64,000 bases of DNA from Choristoneura fumiferana (GCF_025370935.1 NC_133474.1:21167560-21231559); one strand, 5' to 3'; counted from the first letter of the stretch, positions 44,331 to 56,344 are shown. Translations and numbers: made by a program. Notes: generated from the sequence alone by a model not told the origin.

Positions 44331-44450
44331 CAGCTTTGCCCGCGTGGACTTCGGTTATCGCACGCTGATCCCTCAGGAACTGTGCACTTTTCCGGATAAA
44401 AAGTAGCCTATGTCACTCTCTGCCCATAAACTATCTATGTCAAAAAAAGA
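44331..44450 (-). repeat. Helitron-like fragment
   Basis: On the plus strand: TAGCTTTTGGCCGCAGCTTT, GCGTGGACTTCGGTTATCGC and GGATAAAAAGTAGCCTATGTC. These are parts of the common Lepidoptera Helitron end read backwards. The second block has the same at 52,545-52,680. Confidence 0.45.
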
Positions 44451-45801
44451 CGGACAAACATAGTGGCAGTATTTGAATTATCAAGTTGATCAAAATTATA
44501 CCAAACGCTCGTTTATGGCAATCTCTAAAATAAACAAGCTCCAGAATCAATAGCGTAAATTGACCTGGATTTTCAGTACGAAGGAGCCCAGCGATCCGGT
44601 TAATTTATTTACACTCCACGTCCATAATCGGCAATCTACGTCACTCGGCACTCTAAATACTCTAATAAATAATTCGAAATTAGAATACCATCGAATTAGG
44701 ATGTCATCCCGATGCGAACACTCGATACGCCATACGTGTAAATCGAACGCGACGTCACCAAGAATTTTGAATTTAAATAAAAATATGACGCCCTCTGTGA
44801 CGTCGAGTCTACAATTTATTACAACCACAACAAACCAGATTTGCTGACACCTTCTTCGTTTTATTAACGCATTAAGGTCGAGAATCGTTGAAAGTGCCGG
44901 CAGGAGCGTCTGAAAGGGACGTCTGGGTTTTTATTATTATATTTTTATAATTAAATCCGCTGTCATCTCTTGGGTATTTTCTAGTCTGGTCTCTGTTATG
45001 GCGGGTAAGCGATGAATTTTCTCCTTCAATTGAAGGGTTTTATTAATTTTGAACGGCGTTTTCTAATGGTTCTATATTAAATGAAGAACCTACTTGCGAA
45101 GTTTTGACGTGGACACCAAATTTACTCTGAACAAAAATAAAAAATCGGAACGCGGTTTTTATCCGTTCATTCTGGTTAAAATTCCGGATATTGGATATAC
45201 ACGTTCTACCAAGATTTATTACATAGATTAGAATTTTAAAAATAATAATAACTAACAACAATAATTAACGGTACAATTATAGAACAATAGAAACAATTTA
45301 TCAAATCAAAAGGGAAATAAGAGTAAATATTAGGTATGTCTTAAAAATGGAGTAGGTAGGTAAATAAACCTAATATCACATATTTCAACTTTACTCACGA
45401 AAATTTTATCCAAACTAAATTCAAAAACTAGCCAACAATAGTAATTTTCTTTACCCGCAGGTGCTTCAATATCTCTCCATTCAGTGCATAATGACCGATC
45501 CCGATATAATATAACATTATACAAATGCCCTGACCAGGGTAGACGCGATGAAAGGATCCCGGGCTCTTTTCAATTATTGTGGGGTGAAAATGTGTTAAAT
45601 TTCACGGAAAAGCGGCTATTTTCTGGACATCGGACGTTTTGCATGTATTTGTAACACGGAACTGTGTGCGGGACTGTTTCGTGAAGGCTGGGCGTGCAAT
45701 AATTACCTACACAAACCATCAATATGATCCATACTGATTAGGGTGTGCCTAAAAATCAAGGTTCTAAGACCTCGATTAACGCTAGTTTTTTTTTTTATTT
45801 T

Positions 45802-46040
45802 AACCCCCGACGCAAAAAGAGGGGATTTATAGTTTGACTGCTAAGGTATCTATCTGTGTGTCTCTCTGTGGCACCGTAGCTCTTAATAGGGTGGACCGAT
45901 TTAATGCCGATTTTTTATTTGGAAGCAGGTTTTCTAGCGATGGTTCTTAGAGCAGGCAGGTTCAGCCGTTTTTGAGATATCAAACTTTGACGTGACAAAG
46001 TCGGGGGTTTTCCAACTTTTTGTTGGTTAGGTTATTTAAA
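45802..46040 (+). repeat. Repeat D copy in block 1
   Basis: AACCCCCGACGCAAAAAGAG through GACAAAGTCGGGGGTTTTCC to the TTGGTTAGGTTA end. The copy in block 2 (54,009-54,135) has lost the 3' half. Confidence 0.6.
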
Positions 46041-46531
46041 ATGTATTTTTTTTAAATGAGTTTCAATACAACATGTCCCCATTGTCCCGGTTTTCTATTT
46101 ATTTTAGTTTTAGAACGTATCTTGGACATCTTGGTGTATCAGGTAAGGAAATTCCCGAGCAATCGCCCAGGAATCCCCTCTACTCGATACACCCCCCTCG
46201 CTCCACTACGGTTACTTAGTCAAGGTTAACAGGAAACTAAAGTATAAATTTATGTTGTATTTTTTAAACCTTAGCGGTCCCCCGACACCGACGACGCTTA
46301 GATAAAAAAATATTACTAGGTACCTACTTATACTAAATTAACTTAGGCTAATTTTGCGGGAAATCAGCATAGTCCCCGCGGGATAGGGATAAACGAATGG
46401 TGTCATGTGTCCCGTGATATTTATTTATTGAAATTGCGGAAGAATCAAAACCTATTTCATTTTGTTCTAGAAGAGTGCCCCTTATTTCGCATAACATTAA
46501 TTGTCCTAATATGAATTCGCATAACAGATTT

Positions 46532-46792
46532 TGACGACCAGATGGCCTAGTGGTTAGAGAACCTGACTACGAAGCTTGAGGGTTCGACTCCCGTGTCGCG
46601 GCGAGGCAGATATTTGTATGAAAAATACGAATGCTTGTTCTCGGGTCTTGGGTGTTTAATATATATTTAAGTATGTACCTATCTATCTATATAATTATAT
46701 TTATTCGTTGCTTAGTACCCATAACACAATCTTTGCTAAGCTTACTTTGGGACTAGGTCAATTGGTGTGAATTGTCCCGTGATATTATTAAA
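46532..46792 (+). mobile_element. SINE S2 insertion present only in block 1
   Basis: The head GACGACCAGATGGCCTAGTG, B-box GGGTTCGACTCCCG and 3' end GGACTAGGTCAATTGGTGTG are flanked by AGATTT on both sides (46,526-46,531 and 46,793-46,798). Block 2 reads straight through the empty site as GCATAATAGATTTGGCATG near 56,508. The SINE is therefore a young insertion that separates the two copies. Confidence 0.85.
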
Positions 46793-47002
46793 AGATTTGG
46801 CATGACATGATTGTGCATAACATCGAAATTGCATAGTTATAAAAAACAACACTTATTTAGCATAATAATAAAACCGCATAATTGAAATATGCATAAAATT
46901 ATTATCTATAAATTTTAAATGTTATAAAAAGAATTTGCATAATTTTATACAGCTAGTAAATTAGCTTGGTCAAGGCAAAACCGACTCGGTTAAGTTCAGA
47001 AA

Positions 47003-47043
47003 GCTAAGGCGGGAGCGAAGCGTGGCGTAGCTCCCGCCTTAGC
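47003..47043. other. 41-nt GC-rich perfect hairpin (block 1 only)
   Basis: GCTAAGGCGGGAGC, a 13-nt loop (GAAGCGTGGCGTA), then GCTCCCGCCTTAGC: a 14-bp perfect stem in very AT-rich surroundings. The roughly 150-bp segment around it is missing from block 2. It could be the subterminal hairpin of a Helitron-like element, but no clear CTRR end follows. Confidence 0.6.
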
Positions 47044-48198
47044 CGTCGATGTAAGTTGTATTTTTTTATAATAAGTAGCCCAATAATAGATATTTTCACA
47101 TAGTAGTTTCCTTCTCAGATCTAATTGATTAAATAAAACAATAAGGACAATCCTATACCAATCCACATTATGCGCATTTACATTATGCGTATAGGTATTC
47201 AGTTATGCGAATTAATGTTATGCGGATTAATAATTATGCGTAATAAACATTTTCAATTAGCAACATTTATTTTATGCGAATTAATATAGACCCGTCCTAG
47301 AAACTTGAAATTTGGTATGAAGGTAAATCTTATAGCACAACTATTTAATAAGAAAATTCTGAAAATCTAAATTTTTTCATGTCTATGTTTAAACATTTTA
47401 AAATGACACACACACACACATAGCGTAAACTATGCTTATACTGGTTTTGATAAGTATTAAACTAAATGTAAACAAAACAACGTCAATTCAATGAGGGCTA
47501 TCGCGTATGAGAGCGCTAGTGTTAGCGTGAGGTCTCCGAAATGTCCAATCTCATAGTTTTGGGTGAGTAACGCGGGTTTTATTTATAATTAGAATAATTT
47601 TGTGAATATATTTTGCAATACCTGAAATTAATTATGACAAATATGCGTTCCGGGGTAATTAATGTCTGTGTTTTGAGACAGTTTTGTCTTTCTGAAACCT
47701 TTGTCCTCCCTTTTTGTTCCGAACAAAACGGGAACTATGCAACACTGTGGCATGCTCGATATTTTTACGGTACGGTACGGTTTTAAGGTGTATTAAATAT
47801 GATTTTAATCTAAAATTTGTTTTCACGCCCGTAATAACAGACTGAAAGCCATACTTAAAAACCTCATGCAGCAGTGCGCCATCTAGTGAGACAAAAAACG
47901 ATAGCCCTCATTGGTGTCTTAAATATTGAAATAACCCCATTAAACTCTCTAAACATCTCTCTCTCTCTCTCTAAGCTTGTTTTAAAAAAGACAACGACCG
48001 ATGCGTTTTGATAACATAGGGCATTATTCTTGTCACAAAAAAAATACCTGTGCGTTTCAAAAATATCCGTCTTGAATTTAAATTCTGTCATTTAAAGAGC
48101 CCTTTGATACTACTTTCAATCGTAAAGGTAACTTGACGGGTTAAAGCCAGAGTCCACAAATATCTTAATGAAAACATAAAAGTTCACGGTTCAACTTT

Positions 48199-48298
48199 NN
48201 NNNNNNNNNNNNNNNNNNNNNNNNNNNNNNNNNNNNNNNNNNNNNNNNNNNNNNNNNNNNNNNNNNNNNNNNNNNNNNNNNNNNNNNNNNNNNNNNNN
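48199..48298. other. Assembly gap of exactly 100 N
   Basis: A fixed-size run of 100 N, the usual placeholder for a gap of unknown size. The duplicated blocks abut it on both sides. Confidence 1.
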
Positions 48299-49884
48299 AA
48301 ATTTTATGTACTGTAGCGGAAGTAAAAAAAAAAAGCGCCTAATAATCTAAATTTAATAAAGTAAAGCCCGAAAATTCCTTTAATTATTTCGGATCAATAA
48401 AGACGCCGTTTAGAAAGGCCATTGTTGTTTAACGGTGAAATGGTTACTGAATTTTGATCGATCCAATAACACCAACGCTTTCGATGACCACGTCTTTTTA
48501 AAATAATTAATAATATCCAAAAATCGACAAAATTTAAAGCGTAAAAAATGGCACTAATTGAGCGCCGGCATAATTACTTAAATCAGACGATTGAGCATGT
48601 TATTAAAATTTACCATTTTGCGGGAAAAAAACCAAAAAATGTAAAAAAGCTAGTTGGTGGCGGGCGGTAGCTTGGAATCGCACCGTTTAGCAGAATTACT
48701 AACAGGCGTGAAATAGAGGATGCGTGCGTGAATAATAGTAACTGCGATGTAAAAGGGCGTAACTGCAATGTAAAAGGGCATAACTGCGATAATTGGACAC
48801 AACTGCTATGCCAAATATGGAGCGCAATGCAAGTCCGAGTACTTGCAGTAGCGAAGGTGTTCTAGTATAGATGTAAATACTTCTTTTAATTAAAAATAGA
48901 GTTAAATTAGAGTTGTCACTTTTTTTGAGAAATTTACGTTTACCGCCTTATATATTAAAGTTAGGAATGGTAACTATACCTACAGAGGGTTTGGTGAATA
49001 ATTGTACAAGACATGCATGAGGTATGTACCAAAGTAATTTATTAGAGTTAACGTAGATTTAATTTCGTCATTTATTTCTCGAAATCAGATATTATTAAAT
49101 ATTGTAATAAAAATAATAATTAAATTTATTCAAATTCATTTCGGTACAAAATACAATATTTCACTTAAAATCTATGCAACACGTAATATATTGCATTTGT
49201 TTGACCCTCGTAAACGTATTGAATAAGTAAGTATAACATTGGTTGGTACGTCCTATCATTGTTTGTTGACACACAATCCTTTGGTAGGAAGTTTTTTTTT
49301 TATTCAACGTTAATTAAATTCACGATATAATTTTTGAGATTTCCACTGATTCTTTGGCGAAATGGCGAAAAGTAAAGCCTAATACATACTTTTTCTATCC
49401 CTTTCGTCTGAATTCCTTACCTACTTCATAAATCGTTTCTTGGCAGTTACGCCATTGTTGTTCGTATTGCGACAGATGTACGGGCTACCTGTTACGAACC
49501 GTGTAAAACCGTTTCACAGACTCATGCTAGCGACAAGCGTGTAATGAACGAGGATATCGTCTTCATAATTTAGCGCTTTTTGTGTGAGTTACGCCTTTTT
49601 GCGCGTTTAGTTTAATAATGATTAGTTCAAGATTTTTTTTTAATTAGAACGGAGAAGTTAATAAGGTAGATGTTGATGTTTGAAAAACTATATCGGTTAC
49701 AGTTTTCGTTCGTTTTAGGATGGACTTTTTTGGACTGTTCTCGTAACCGAAAAAATAGAAAAGAAATCTAAACCATTTCAATTTTATACCGTCTTAGAAA
49801 TGCGTAAAATCACACACCTAGATTGACACCGAATCAACTCAAAATAATGTACCTACCATATAAGTATATAAATAAATATAAACA

Positions 49885-50095
49885 AGACACCGATTGACTA
49901 AGTAAAGTTTGTGCTATGGGTATTAGACAACGAATAAACATACTAATATAGATAAATACATTATTAAACGTCCAAAACCCAAGAACAAACATTCGTATTA
50001 TTCATACAAATATCTGCCCCGACCGGGAATCGAACGCGGGACCAAAAGCTTCATAGTCAAGTTTTCTAACCACTTGGCTATTATGCTTGGCTTGG
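49885..50095 (-). mobile_element. SINE S2, degenerate copy in block 2
   Basis: Counterpart of 41,695-41,893 with the same diagnostic CGGGAATCGAACGCGGGACC and a better head (AACCACTTGGCTATTATGC). The long minus-strand frame through it is a by-product. Confidence 0.65.
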
Positions 50096-50610
50096 TTATG
50101 TGTGTTTTTGCTGTGACACTAGCGAAGCATGTTGTAGCATCGCGTGGCGTGTCGTATGTGATGTCACGTGTTAGTAAGTGCAAATTCAAATTCCGATTCA
50201 TTTTACATTTCATACAATTCATACAGGTGGATATGGGTGTTGGCCTGTAATATGAGCAAATATTTAAAACAAAGATCATACTCCTCAAACTGAACAACAT
50301 TAAGCGACTTAGATATAATTCGTTTTTTTTTTTAATTTTTATTATACTTTCTAGTTTATTCGAAGAAGCAATGTAAAGCAAAATGTTTGATGTTTGTAGT
50401 GTGACAGGCGACGTCAGTTGTGTTCTAGGATGGCGTACATTGATAGCAGTATTTAATTTGTATGAAAAAAAGAGAAAATTCAAAGCCTCCATTATTTTTA
50501 AAAGTCGCTGAACTAATGTTGTTTAGTTTGACGAGGACGATCTATGTTTTATTTCTTTGCTCGTATTACAGGCCACACCCGGTATAGGTAAATGACAGGT
50601 AATTTTCCTT

Positions 50611-50970
50611 AATACGGTATTTGACTATTTTGTATATGTTTTATAACTTAAAACTACACAATGCCTGTTATCGAATAGAGAAACAGTTTTAAGCTACCTT
50701 TACAAATAACAAAGTGATAAAGGTTTGAAATTCAAGATTAGACAGAGAAAGTAATACCGGCATGTGACGTCACACGCCAGTAGCGCCATACTTGCTGCAT
50801 AGGGAAAAAAGTTTGAGAAAGAGACGGGTATACAGATTTTTCAAAAAATCACTATAAATCTAGTTTTCAACCGATTTAAGTTTTCTCTTCGCTAAACACT
50901 GTCTGTATATCTATATTTTCATAATAATATTAATATATGGCAAATTCAGGAGTTGTCAAAATACCGTATT
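50611..50970 (+). mobile_element. MITE C copy in block 2
   Basis: AATACGGTATTTGAC to AATACCGTATT, 42 nt downstream (in transcript sense) of the donor of the intact Sox exon. Confidence 0.8.
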
Positions 50971-51012
50971 TGCACACACACAACTACGACGTACAAATTA
51001 TGTAATAGGTAC

Positions 51013-51149
51013 CTGTGCATTAGGCGTAAGCGCAGCCGATATGGCGTTTTGCTGCGCAGCCGCAGCGGCGGCGGCGGCCATGCTCGCGCCGAGGGGCCCA
51101 TACGCCGCCCCGTAGTAGCCGCCCATCTGGCCCATGCCGCCTCCCATGC
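51013..51149 (-). CDS. Penultimate SoxB exon, intact copy
   Basis: The exon is 137 nt, opening with GC to complete a split codon (phase 1 intron before it) and ending CAG|GTACC in phase 0, which joins in frame to GTC GGT of the terminal exon at 31,861. It encodes 45 full codons: MGGGMGQMGGYYGAAYGPLG, then ASM, eight alanines, QQNAISAALTPNAQ. The glycine/methionine/tyrosine-rich start and the poly-alanine fit the linker and activation or repression region C-terminal of the HMG box in insect SoxB proteins. The exon with the HMG box must lie upstream, beyond 64,000, or be absent from this assembly. Confidence 0.65.
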
Positions 51150-54008
51150 CTGTGGAACAAACGAACATACTTATGAAAAAAAAAACCTTCGTTTCCTCCT
51201 TAGATTCCTTTTTTTACACAGCGAAACACACGGTAAAGTAACTGACTTAATGTACGAGTAAAGTTTAAAAATAGTAGATTGTACAACAAGGGCATAAAGC
51301 GATGCCATTGTACCCGAGACGTTCATATAGCGTATTGGTTTAATGCTAGAGTTTCACACTCTGTATTTCACTTCGATTGAGAGGAAATTAAATAGAAACA
51401 ATGGAAACAATTGTCTACTTACTAAGTACCTTTTATTTTTCATGCATTGCTATAATAATTAGATTTTTTTAGTTTCATTGGTTAATTTTGATTGATTTTT
51501 AGTTTAACAAAAAAAATACATAGACACTCTTTTGTTTGTGGCTGTTGACACCTGATTACCTTGGTCTTAGACGAAGATTTTATAAAAAGTAATTTTATGG
51601 CGCCTAGATCCAGCATAAATATTAACTTTACGAGCATGAGAAGTGAAAAAAACTTTACACGTACTACATTAAACTTGATGTAAGACGCATTTATGTAAAA
51701 GGGTACTCCGTTAAATAAATATCGTAACTACCTTTTATAACGCTATGCATTGTCGGTTAAAAAACTAAGTACCAAAGGCCGAAATGAAAGCTACACTTAC
51801 ATTTACAATTCAATAACTCAACTTTATCTCGCAACGCTCATAACGCTATGTCAATTCAATAGATACTATATTAAATGGTACCTCACTTTGTTTTCATTTC
51901 ATTTGAGATTGTGGACTAAGGAACGATTTCTATTATTCCAGTGAGAATGTGGCCTGAGTGATATAATAAGACGATGATATGCAAAAATTGAGTTGCATTA
52001 ATAACTATCTAAAAAATATCCATCGCCGATTTGTCTCTTAAAAGTACCTACCTCTTATTCAAATTAAAAAAGCAACTTTAAGTTTACATATAAAATAATG
52101 CTGGCCACTTTTGAAACACAAAAACAAAAACTTAAATCCTTTGCCAGTATCGCTCGGAGTCATAAAAACCCAACCGAATTCCAGATTCGAAATAGTTCCA
52201 AACATTCCAAATTCAAATTCACACCAGCGTAATGGACAGAGCTCCATTGAGCAACTCGTAACGGCCGACTCTGAGCACCAATTAATTATTTCATTGTGCT
52301 GGAATAATCCGGCCCTCGAGTGCCATTAACTACCGGTCAGTTCCTTAGAGGTGTTTATCAAACACGCCTTAGTTTGGGGTTAGGTCTGTATTATGAATGG
52401 ACATGTGTTTATTGTGGCTTGTGTGCTTTAATTAACGGTCGAAGATGATTTTGTTTCATCGATGACATGGAGCTTTTTTAATCTGAATTTTGTCGTTTCT
52501 TTTAACGATTGTAAATGTTAGTTCACATTGACTAGCTTTATAGACTGACTAGCTTTTGCCCGCAGCTTCGCCCGCGTGGACTTCGGTTATCGCACGCTGA
52601 TCCCTCAGGAACTGTGCATTTTTCCGGGATAAAAAGTAGCCTATGTCACTCTCTGGCCCATAAACTATCGCTATGTCAAAAAAAGACGGACAAACATAGT
52701 GGCAGTATACGAATTATCAAGTTGATTCAAAATTATACCAAACGCTCGTTTAATTGGCAATCTCTAAAATAAACAACCTCCAGAATCAATAGCGTAAATT
52801 GACATCGGATTCATTACAACGAAGGAGCCCAGCGATCCGGTTAATTTATTTACACTCCACGTCCCATAATCGGCAATCTACGTCAACTCGGCACTCTAAA
52901 TACTCTAATAAATTATTCGAAATTAGAATACCATCGAATTAGGATGTCATCCCGATGCGAACACTCGATACGCCAGTACGTGTAAATCGAACGCGACGTC
53001 ACCAAGAATTTTGAATTTAAATAAAAATATGACGCCCTCTGTGACGTCGAGTCTACAATTTATTACAACCACAACCAAACCAGATTTGCTGACGCCTCTT
53101 CGTTTTATTAACGTATTAAGGTCGAGAATCGTTGAAAGTGCCGGCAGGAGCGTCTGAAAGGGACGTCGGGGTTTTTATTATTATATTTTATAATTAAATC
53201 CGCTGTCATCTCTTGTGGTATTTTCTAGTCTGGTCTGTTATTGGCGGGTAAGCGATGAATTTTCTCCTTCAATTGAAGGGTTTTATTAATTTTGAACGGC
53301 GTTTTCTAATGGTTCTATATTAAATGAAGAACCTACTTGCGAAGTTTTGACGTGGACACCAAATTTACTCTGAACAAAAATGAAAAATCGGAACGAGGTT
53401 TTTATCCGTTCATTCCGGTTAAAATTCCGGATATTGGATATATTGTTCTACAAAGATTTATTAACAACAATAATTAACGGTACAATTATAGAACAATAGA
53501 AACAATTTATCAAATCAATAGGGAAATAAGAGTAAAAATGGAGTAGGTAGGTAAATAAACCTTATATCACATATTTCAACTTTACTCACGAAAATTTTAT
53601 GCAATGTTTCCACCTACTCATCCCAAACTAAATTCAAAAACTAGCCAACAATAGTAATTTTCTTTACCCGCAGGTGCTTCAATATCTCTCCATTCAGTGC
53701 ATAATGACCGGATCCCCGATATAATATGACATTATACAAATGCCCTGACCAGGGTAGACGCGATGAAAGGATCCCGGGGCTCTTTTCAATTATTGTGGGG
53801 TGAAATGTGTTAAATTTCACGGAAAAGCGGCTATTTTCTGGACCATCGGACGTTTTGCATGTATTTGTAACACGGAACTGTGTGCGGGACTGTTTCGGTG
53901 AAGGCTGGGCGTGCAATAATTACTGCAATCCATCAATATGATCCATACTGATTAGGGTGTTGCCTAAAAATCAAGGTTCTAAGACCTCGATTAACGCTAG
54001 TTTTTTTT

Positions 54009-54135
54009 AACCCCCGACGCAAAAAGAGGGGAGTTATAAGTTTGACCGCTAAGTGTATCTGTCTGTGGCACCGTAGCTCTTAAAAGGGCGGGCCGATTTG
54101 AATGCGGTTTTTTTATTTGAAAGCAGGTTTTCTGC
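54009..54135 (+). repeat. Repeat D, 3'-deleted copy in block 2
   Basis: AACCCCCGACGCAAAAAGAG to AAAGCAGGTTTTCTGCC; the 3' part present at 45,930-46,040 in block 1 is deleted here. Confidence 0.6.
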
Positions 54136-54290
54136 CGCTTGTCCCGGTTTTGTATTTATTTTACTTTTAGAACGTATCTTGGACATCTTGGTGTATCAGG
54201 TAAAGGAAATTCCCGAGAAATCGCCCAGGAATCCCCTCTACTCGATACACCCCCCTCGCTCCACGACGGCACAGAGTACATACGACGGTT

Positions 54291-54540
54291 ACTTAGTTAG
54301 TTTTTTGCAGGTGGTAGGACCTTGTGCAAGGTCCGCCCGGATTGCTACCACCATCTTGCTCGCTAATCCTGCCGTGAAGCAGCAGTGCTTGCACTGTTGT
54401 GTTTCGGTGTGGAGAGTAAGACAGCCGGTGAAATTACTGGCACTTGAGGTATCCCATCTTAGGCCTCTAGGTTGGCAACGCATCTGCAATCCCCCTGCTC
54501 TCACTCACTTGCTCGTTTGCCATCCAGTCAAAAAAATAAA
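54291..54540 (+). mobile_element. Repeat Z (SINE-like), long copy
   Basis: GGTAGGACCTTGTGCAAGGT, CTCGCTAATCCTGCCGTGAA, AAGACAGCCGGTGAAATTAC, CTAGGTTGGCAACGCATCTG and CTCGTTTGCCATCCAGTC, then an A-rich end. It is specific to block 2. The 150-codon frame across it has no gene-like features. Confidence 0.6.
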
Positions 54541-54894
54541 AGGTGAATGACTTCAGAAATAAATACTTTGATACGAGAAAAAAAAACTTCAGTGTCATAC
54601 ATATCCTAATTTTAATTTACTTAATGCTAAATTGTCACACTTTTATTTGATTTTAATTTAAAAAAAATCCTATGAACTTAGTGTTTTCAAAACTTTGATA
54701 GCTGGTAGCGACCCATAAAATTAGTTAAAAAAAAAAAAAAAAAACTAGCATCCATTGATCGGGGTCCTAGAACCCAATGGCGGGGTGAGACAAAGTTGAT
54801 TTTTAAGCAACACCGTAATACTGATAGACCGGAAGATGGTGACACAAAATATTAGGATTGGTTTTTTGGAATCTTTTTGTATTTTTTATTTCAA

Positions 54895-55060
54895 TTCCAA
54901 ATTTTTACTTTTACGGTCATCCCGTAAAACCTAAATTGAAAATACAAACTGAGATATAGATGCACAGAAAAACCAGAAAAATAAGACCATGACTGGGAAT
55001 CGAACCCAGGTCCTCGGTATTCCGTACCGCGTGCTATACCGCTACACCACCGATGGTCAA
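54895..55060 (-). mobile_element. tRNA-derived SINE S3
   Basis: Positions 55,058-54,985 form a 74-nt tRNA-like head: 5' GACCATC pairs with CATGGTC at its 3' end, with D-arm-like GGTGTAGCGGTATAGC, a short palindromic anticodon-like arm and T-arm CTGGGTTCGATTCCCAG. It is followed by an unrelated body ending near 54,895. The anticodon loop (ACGGAAT) lacks the usual T before the anticodon, so a working tRNA is unlikely. Confidence 0.55.
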
Positions 55061-55249
55061 CGGTACCGACACGAATTTCCCCTATGCACCTCATATCTCA
55101 GCTTGTCTGTTTCTTATTTAGCCACTTAAGCAGTGACGCTAGCGACATCTATGCCGTAGCCCTCATCGAGAAACTTTTTTCGGCACTCCATTGGAACTAA
55201 CCGCTCACCCGGACAAGAGATATCGTTACTAAGCAATCAAATTAAGATT

Positions 55250-55556
55250 ATAGTCAAAATACCACAAACGGGACTTATCACGCTATTATTACACAAGTAA
55301 TGTTTACCTCGACGTTTCGGCAACGTTACAGTTGCCGTGGTCACGAGTAGACTGAAGTGTGAGGTGTCAAGTCTGCCTAGCAGCGCGAGTTCTTCGAACT
55401 ACCCGCACTTGATCACTAATAGTACCGGCACTCGTATCACGAACTACCCGCACTTGGTCACTTTTATTAGTCACCCTATCACTTGTGTAATAATAGCGTG
55501 ATAAGTCCCGTTTGTGGTATTTTGACTATGAGTGAGAATCACGAAAGTTTAAAATG
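55250..55556 (-). mobile_element. Repeat T insertion with 13-bp target-site duplication
   Basis: Inverted ends (ATAGTCAAAATACCACAAAC and GTTTGTGGTATTTTGACTAT) surround a core that on the minus strand reads GTGACCAC, stem GGCAAC, loop, stem GTTGCC, GAAACGTCGAGG. A tail follows the right end: ATGAGTGAGAATCACGAAAG, then TTTAAAATG. TCAAATTAAGATT stands at 55,237-55,249 and 55,557-55,569. Tail and target-duplication length match repeat A, so A and T probably move by the same means. Confidence 0.65.
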
Positions 55557-56344
55557 TCAAATTAAGATTGGTTTTTTGGAATCTTTTTGTTGTTGTTGAC
55601 AAAAAGATTCTTTGAATGACTGCTTTTAATTGCGGTGACAAAGGCGTTTGATTTTTTAACTATTTTTAAGTGAGGGAAAGATTGATTATAATTTCAGCGA
55701 GATACTCCATGTACACTCGGACCAACTGAATCGTGATCCACTGTGGAACCTTTTCGTAGAAAAAGTCATAGTGACATCGCATTGCTTGACAAGGGAATGT
55801 ATTATCCCTTATGACACTTACTGTGAGAACGTTCTACGGTGGGTCAGAACAGGAATCAAATGGAATGGTCTATTCTTCGTTTTTTTAGCATTAGAGAGAA
55901 GGTAAGCGATCTTGACGTATATTTTTATCCCACGCGATTGGTCCGCCGGTACCAGCGCTATGACCATCATTTTCCAATTATTACGCTTATTTTGATGAGA
56001 ATATTAGTGAAATTGGTTGGAATATTATTTGCCACTTAAGTAAGGTTAAACGGAGTTTGCAAGAATATTCGTTACGAATTAATAAGTACCGATTGAGTTA
56101 GGTGGACAAGTTGTTAATGCAGCACGTGGCAAGCCGGACGATGAGCATGGTATAAAATAAACCTGTTGGTTTGTGATGTACGCCGCTTATGTCCCGCCGC
56201 CGCACTAAGCATTGACATCCGATATAACTTCTGTTTCAAAAGTAATGGAACCGGAACCGAAACGGATGTGTAATACTAAACGGAAGTTCTGACTTAACGG
56301 AAAAGGAACCGGAACTCCGTAACATCCCTGCACTGTAGTAGGTA

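Larger units (their letters stand above)
40141..48198. repeat. Large duplicated block, copy 1 (8.06 kb, left of the gap)
   Basis: It is collinear with 48,299-57,322 from TACTGTAGCG-AAGTAAA to AGTTCACGGTTCA. By eye the copies agree for most of their length, with scattered substitutions, many one-base homopolymer indels and a few larger differences. It ends exactly at the N run. It contains one version of the penultimate Sox exon, MITE C, element G, repeat D and SINEs. Confidence 0.9.
31862..51012 (-). other. Last intron of the SoxB gene (length inflated by the duplication)
   Basis: The donor is CAG|GTACC at 51,012-51,011 and the acceptor at 31,862. The apparent length of 19 kb includes one extra haplotype-like copy; a single-copy structure would be about 11 kb. 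It holds MITEs, SINEs, repeats B, D and G and the 386-bp inverted repeat. From 32,394 to 34,160, apart from AT-rich sequence, nothing specific is visible. Confidence 0.55.

Noticed and set aside
49998..50492. 164-codon minus-strand frame
   Set aside because: It runs through SINE S2 and element G and is disrupted in the allelic copy at 41.8-42.3 kb.
42805..51149. Tandem duplication of a Sox exon as mutually exclusive exons
   Set aside because: The copies are nearly identical over many kilobases, abut a 100-N gap, and one is frameshifted; an assembly haplotype duplication explains this better.
54098..54550. 150-codon plus-strand frame
   Set aside because: It is composed of repeat D and repeat Z sequence; the same DNA elsewhere has no matching frame.
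54985..55058. Functional tRNA gene
   Set aside because: The anticodon loop lacks the usual T33, the acceptor pairing is imperfect, and a SINE-like body follows; a tRNA-derived SINE fits better.
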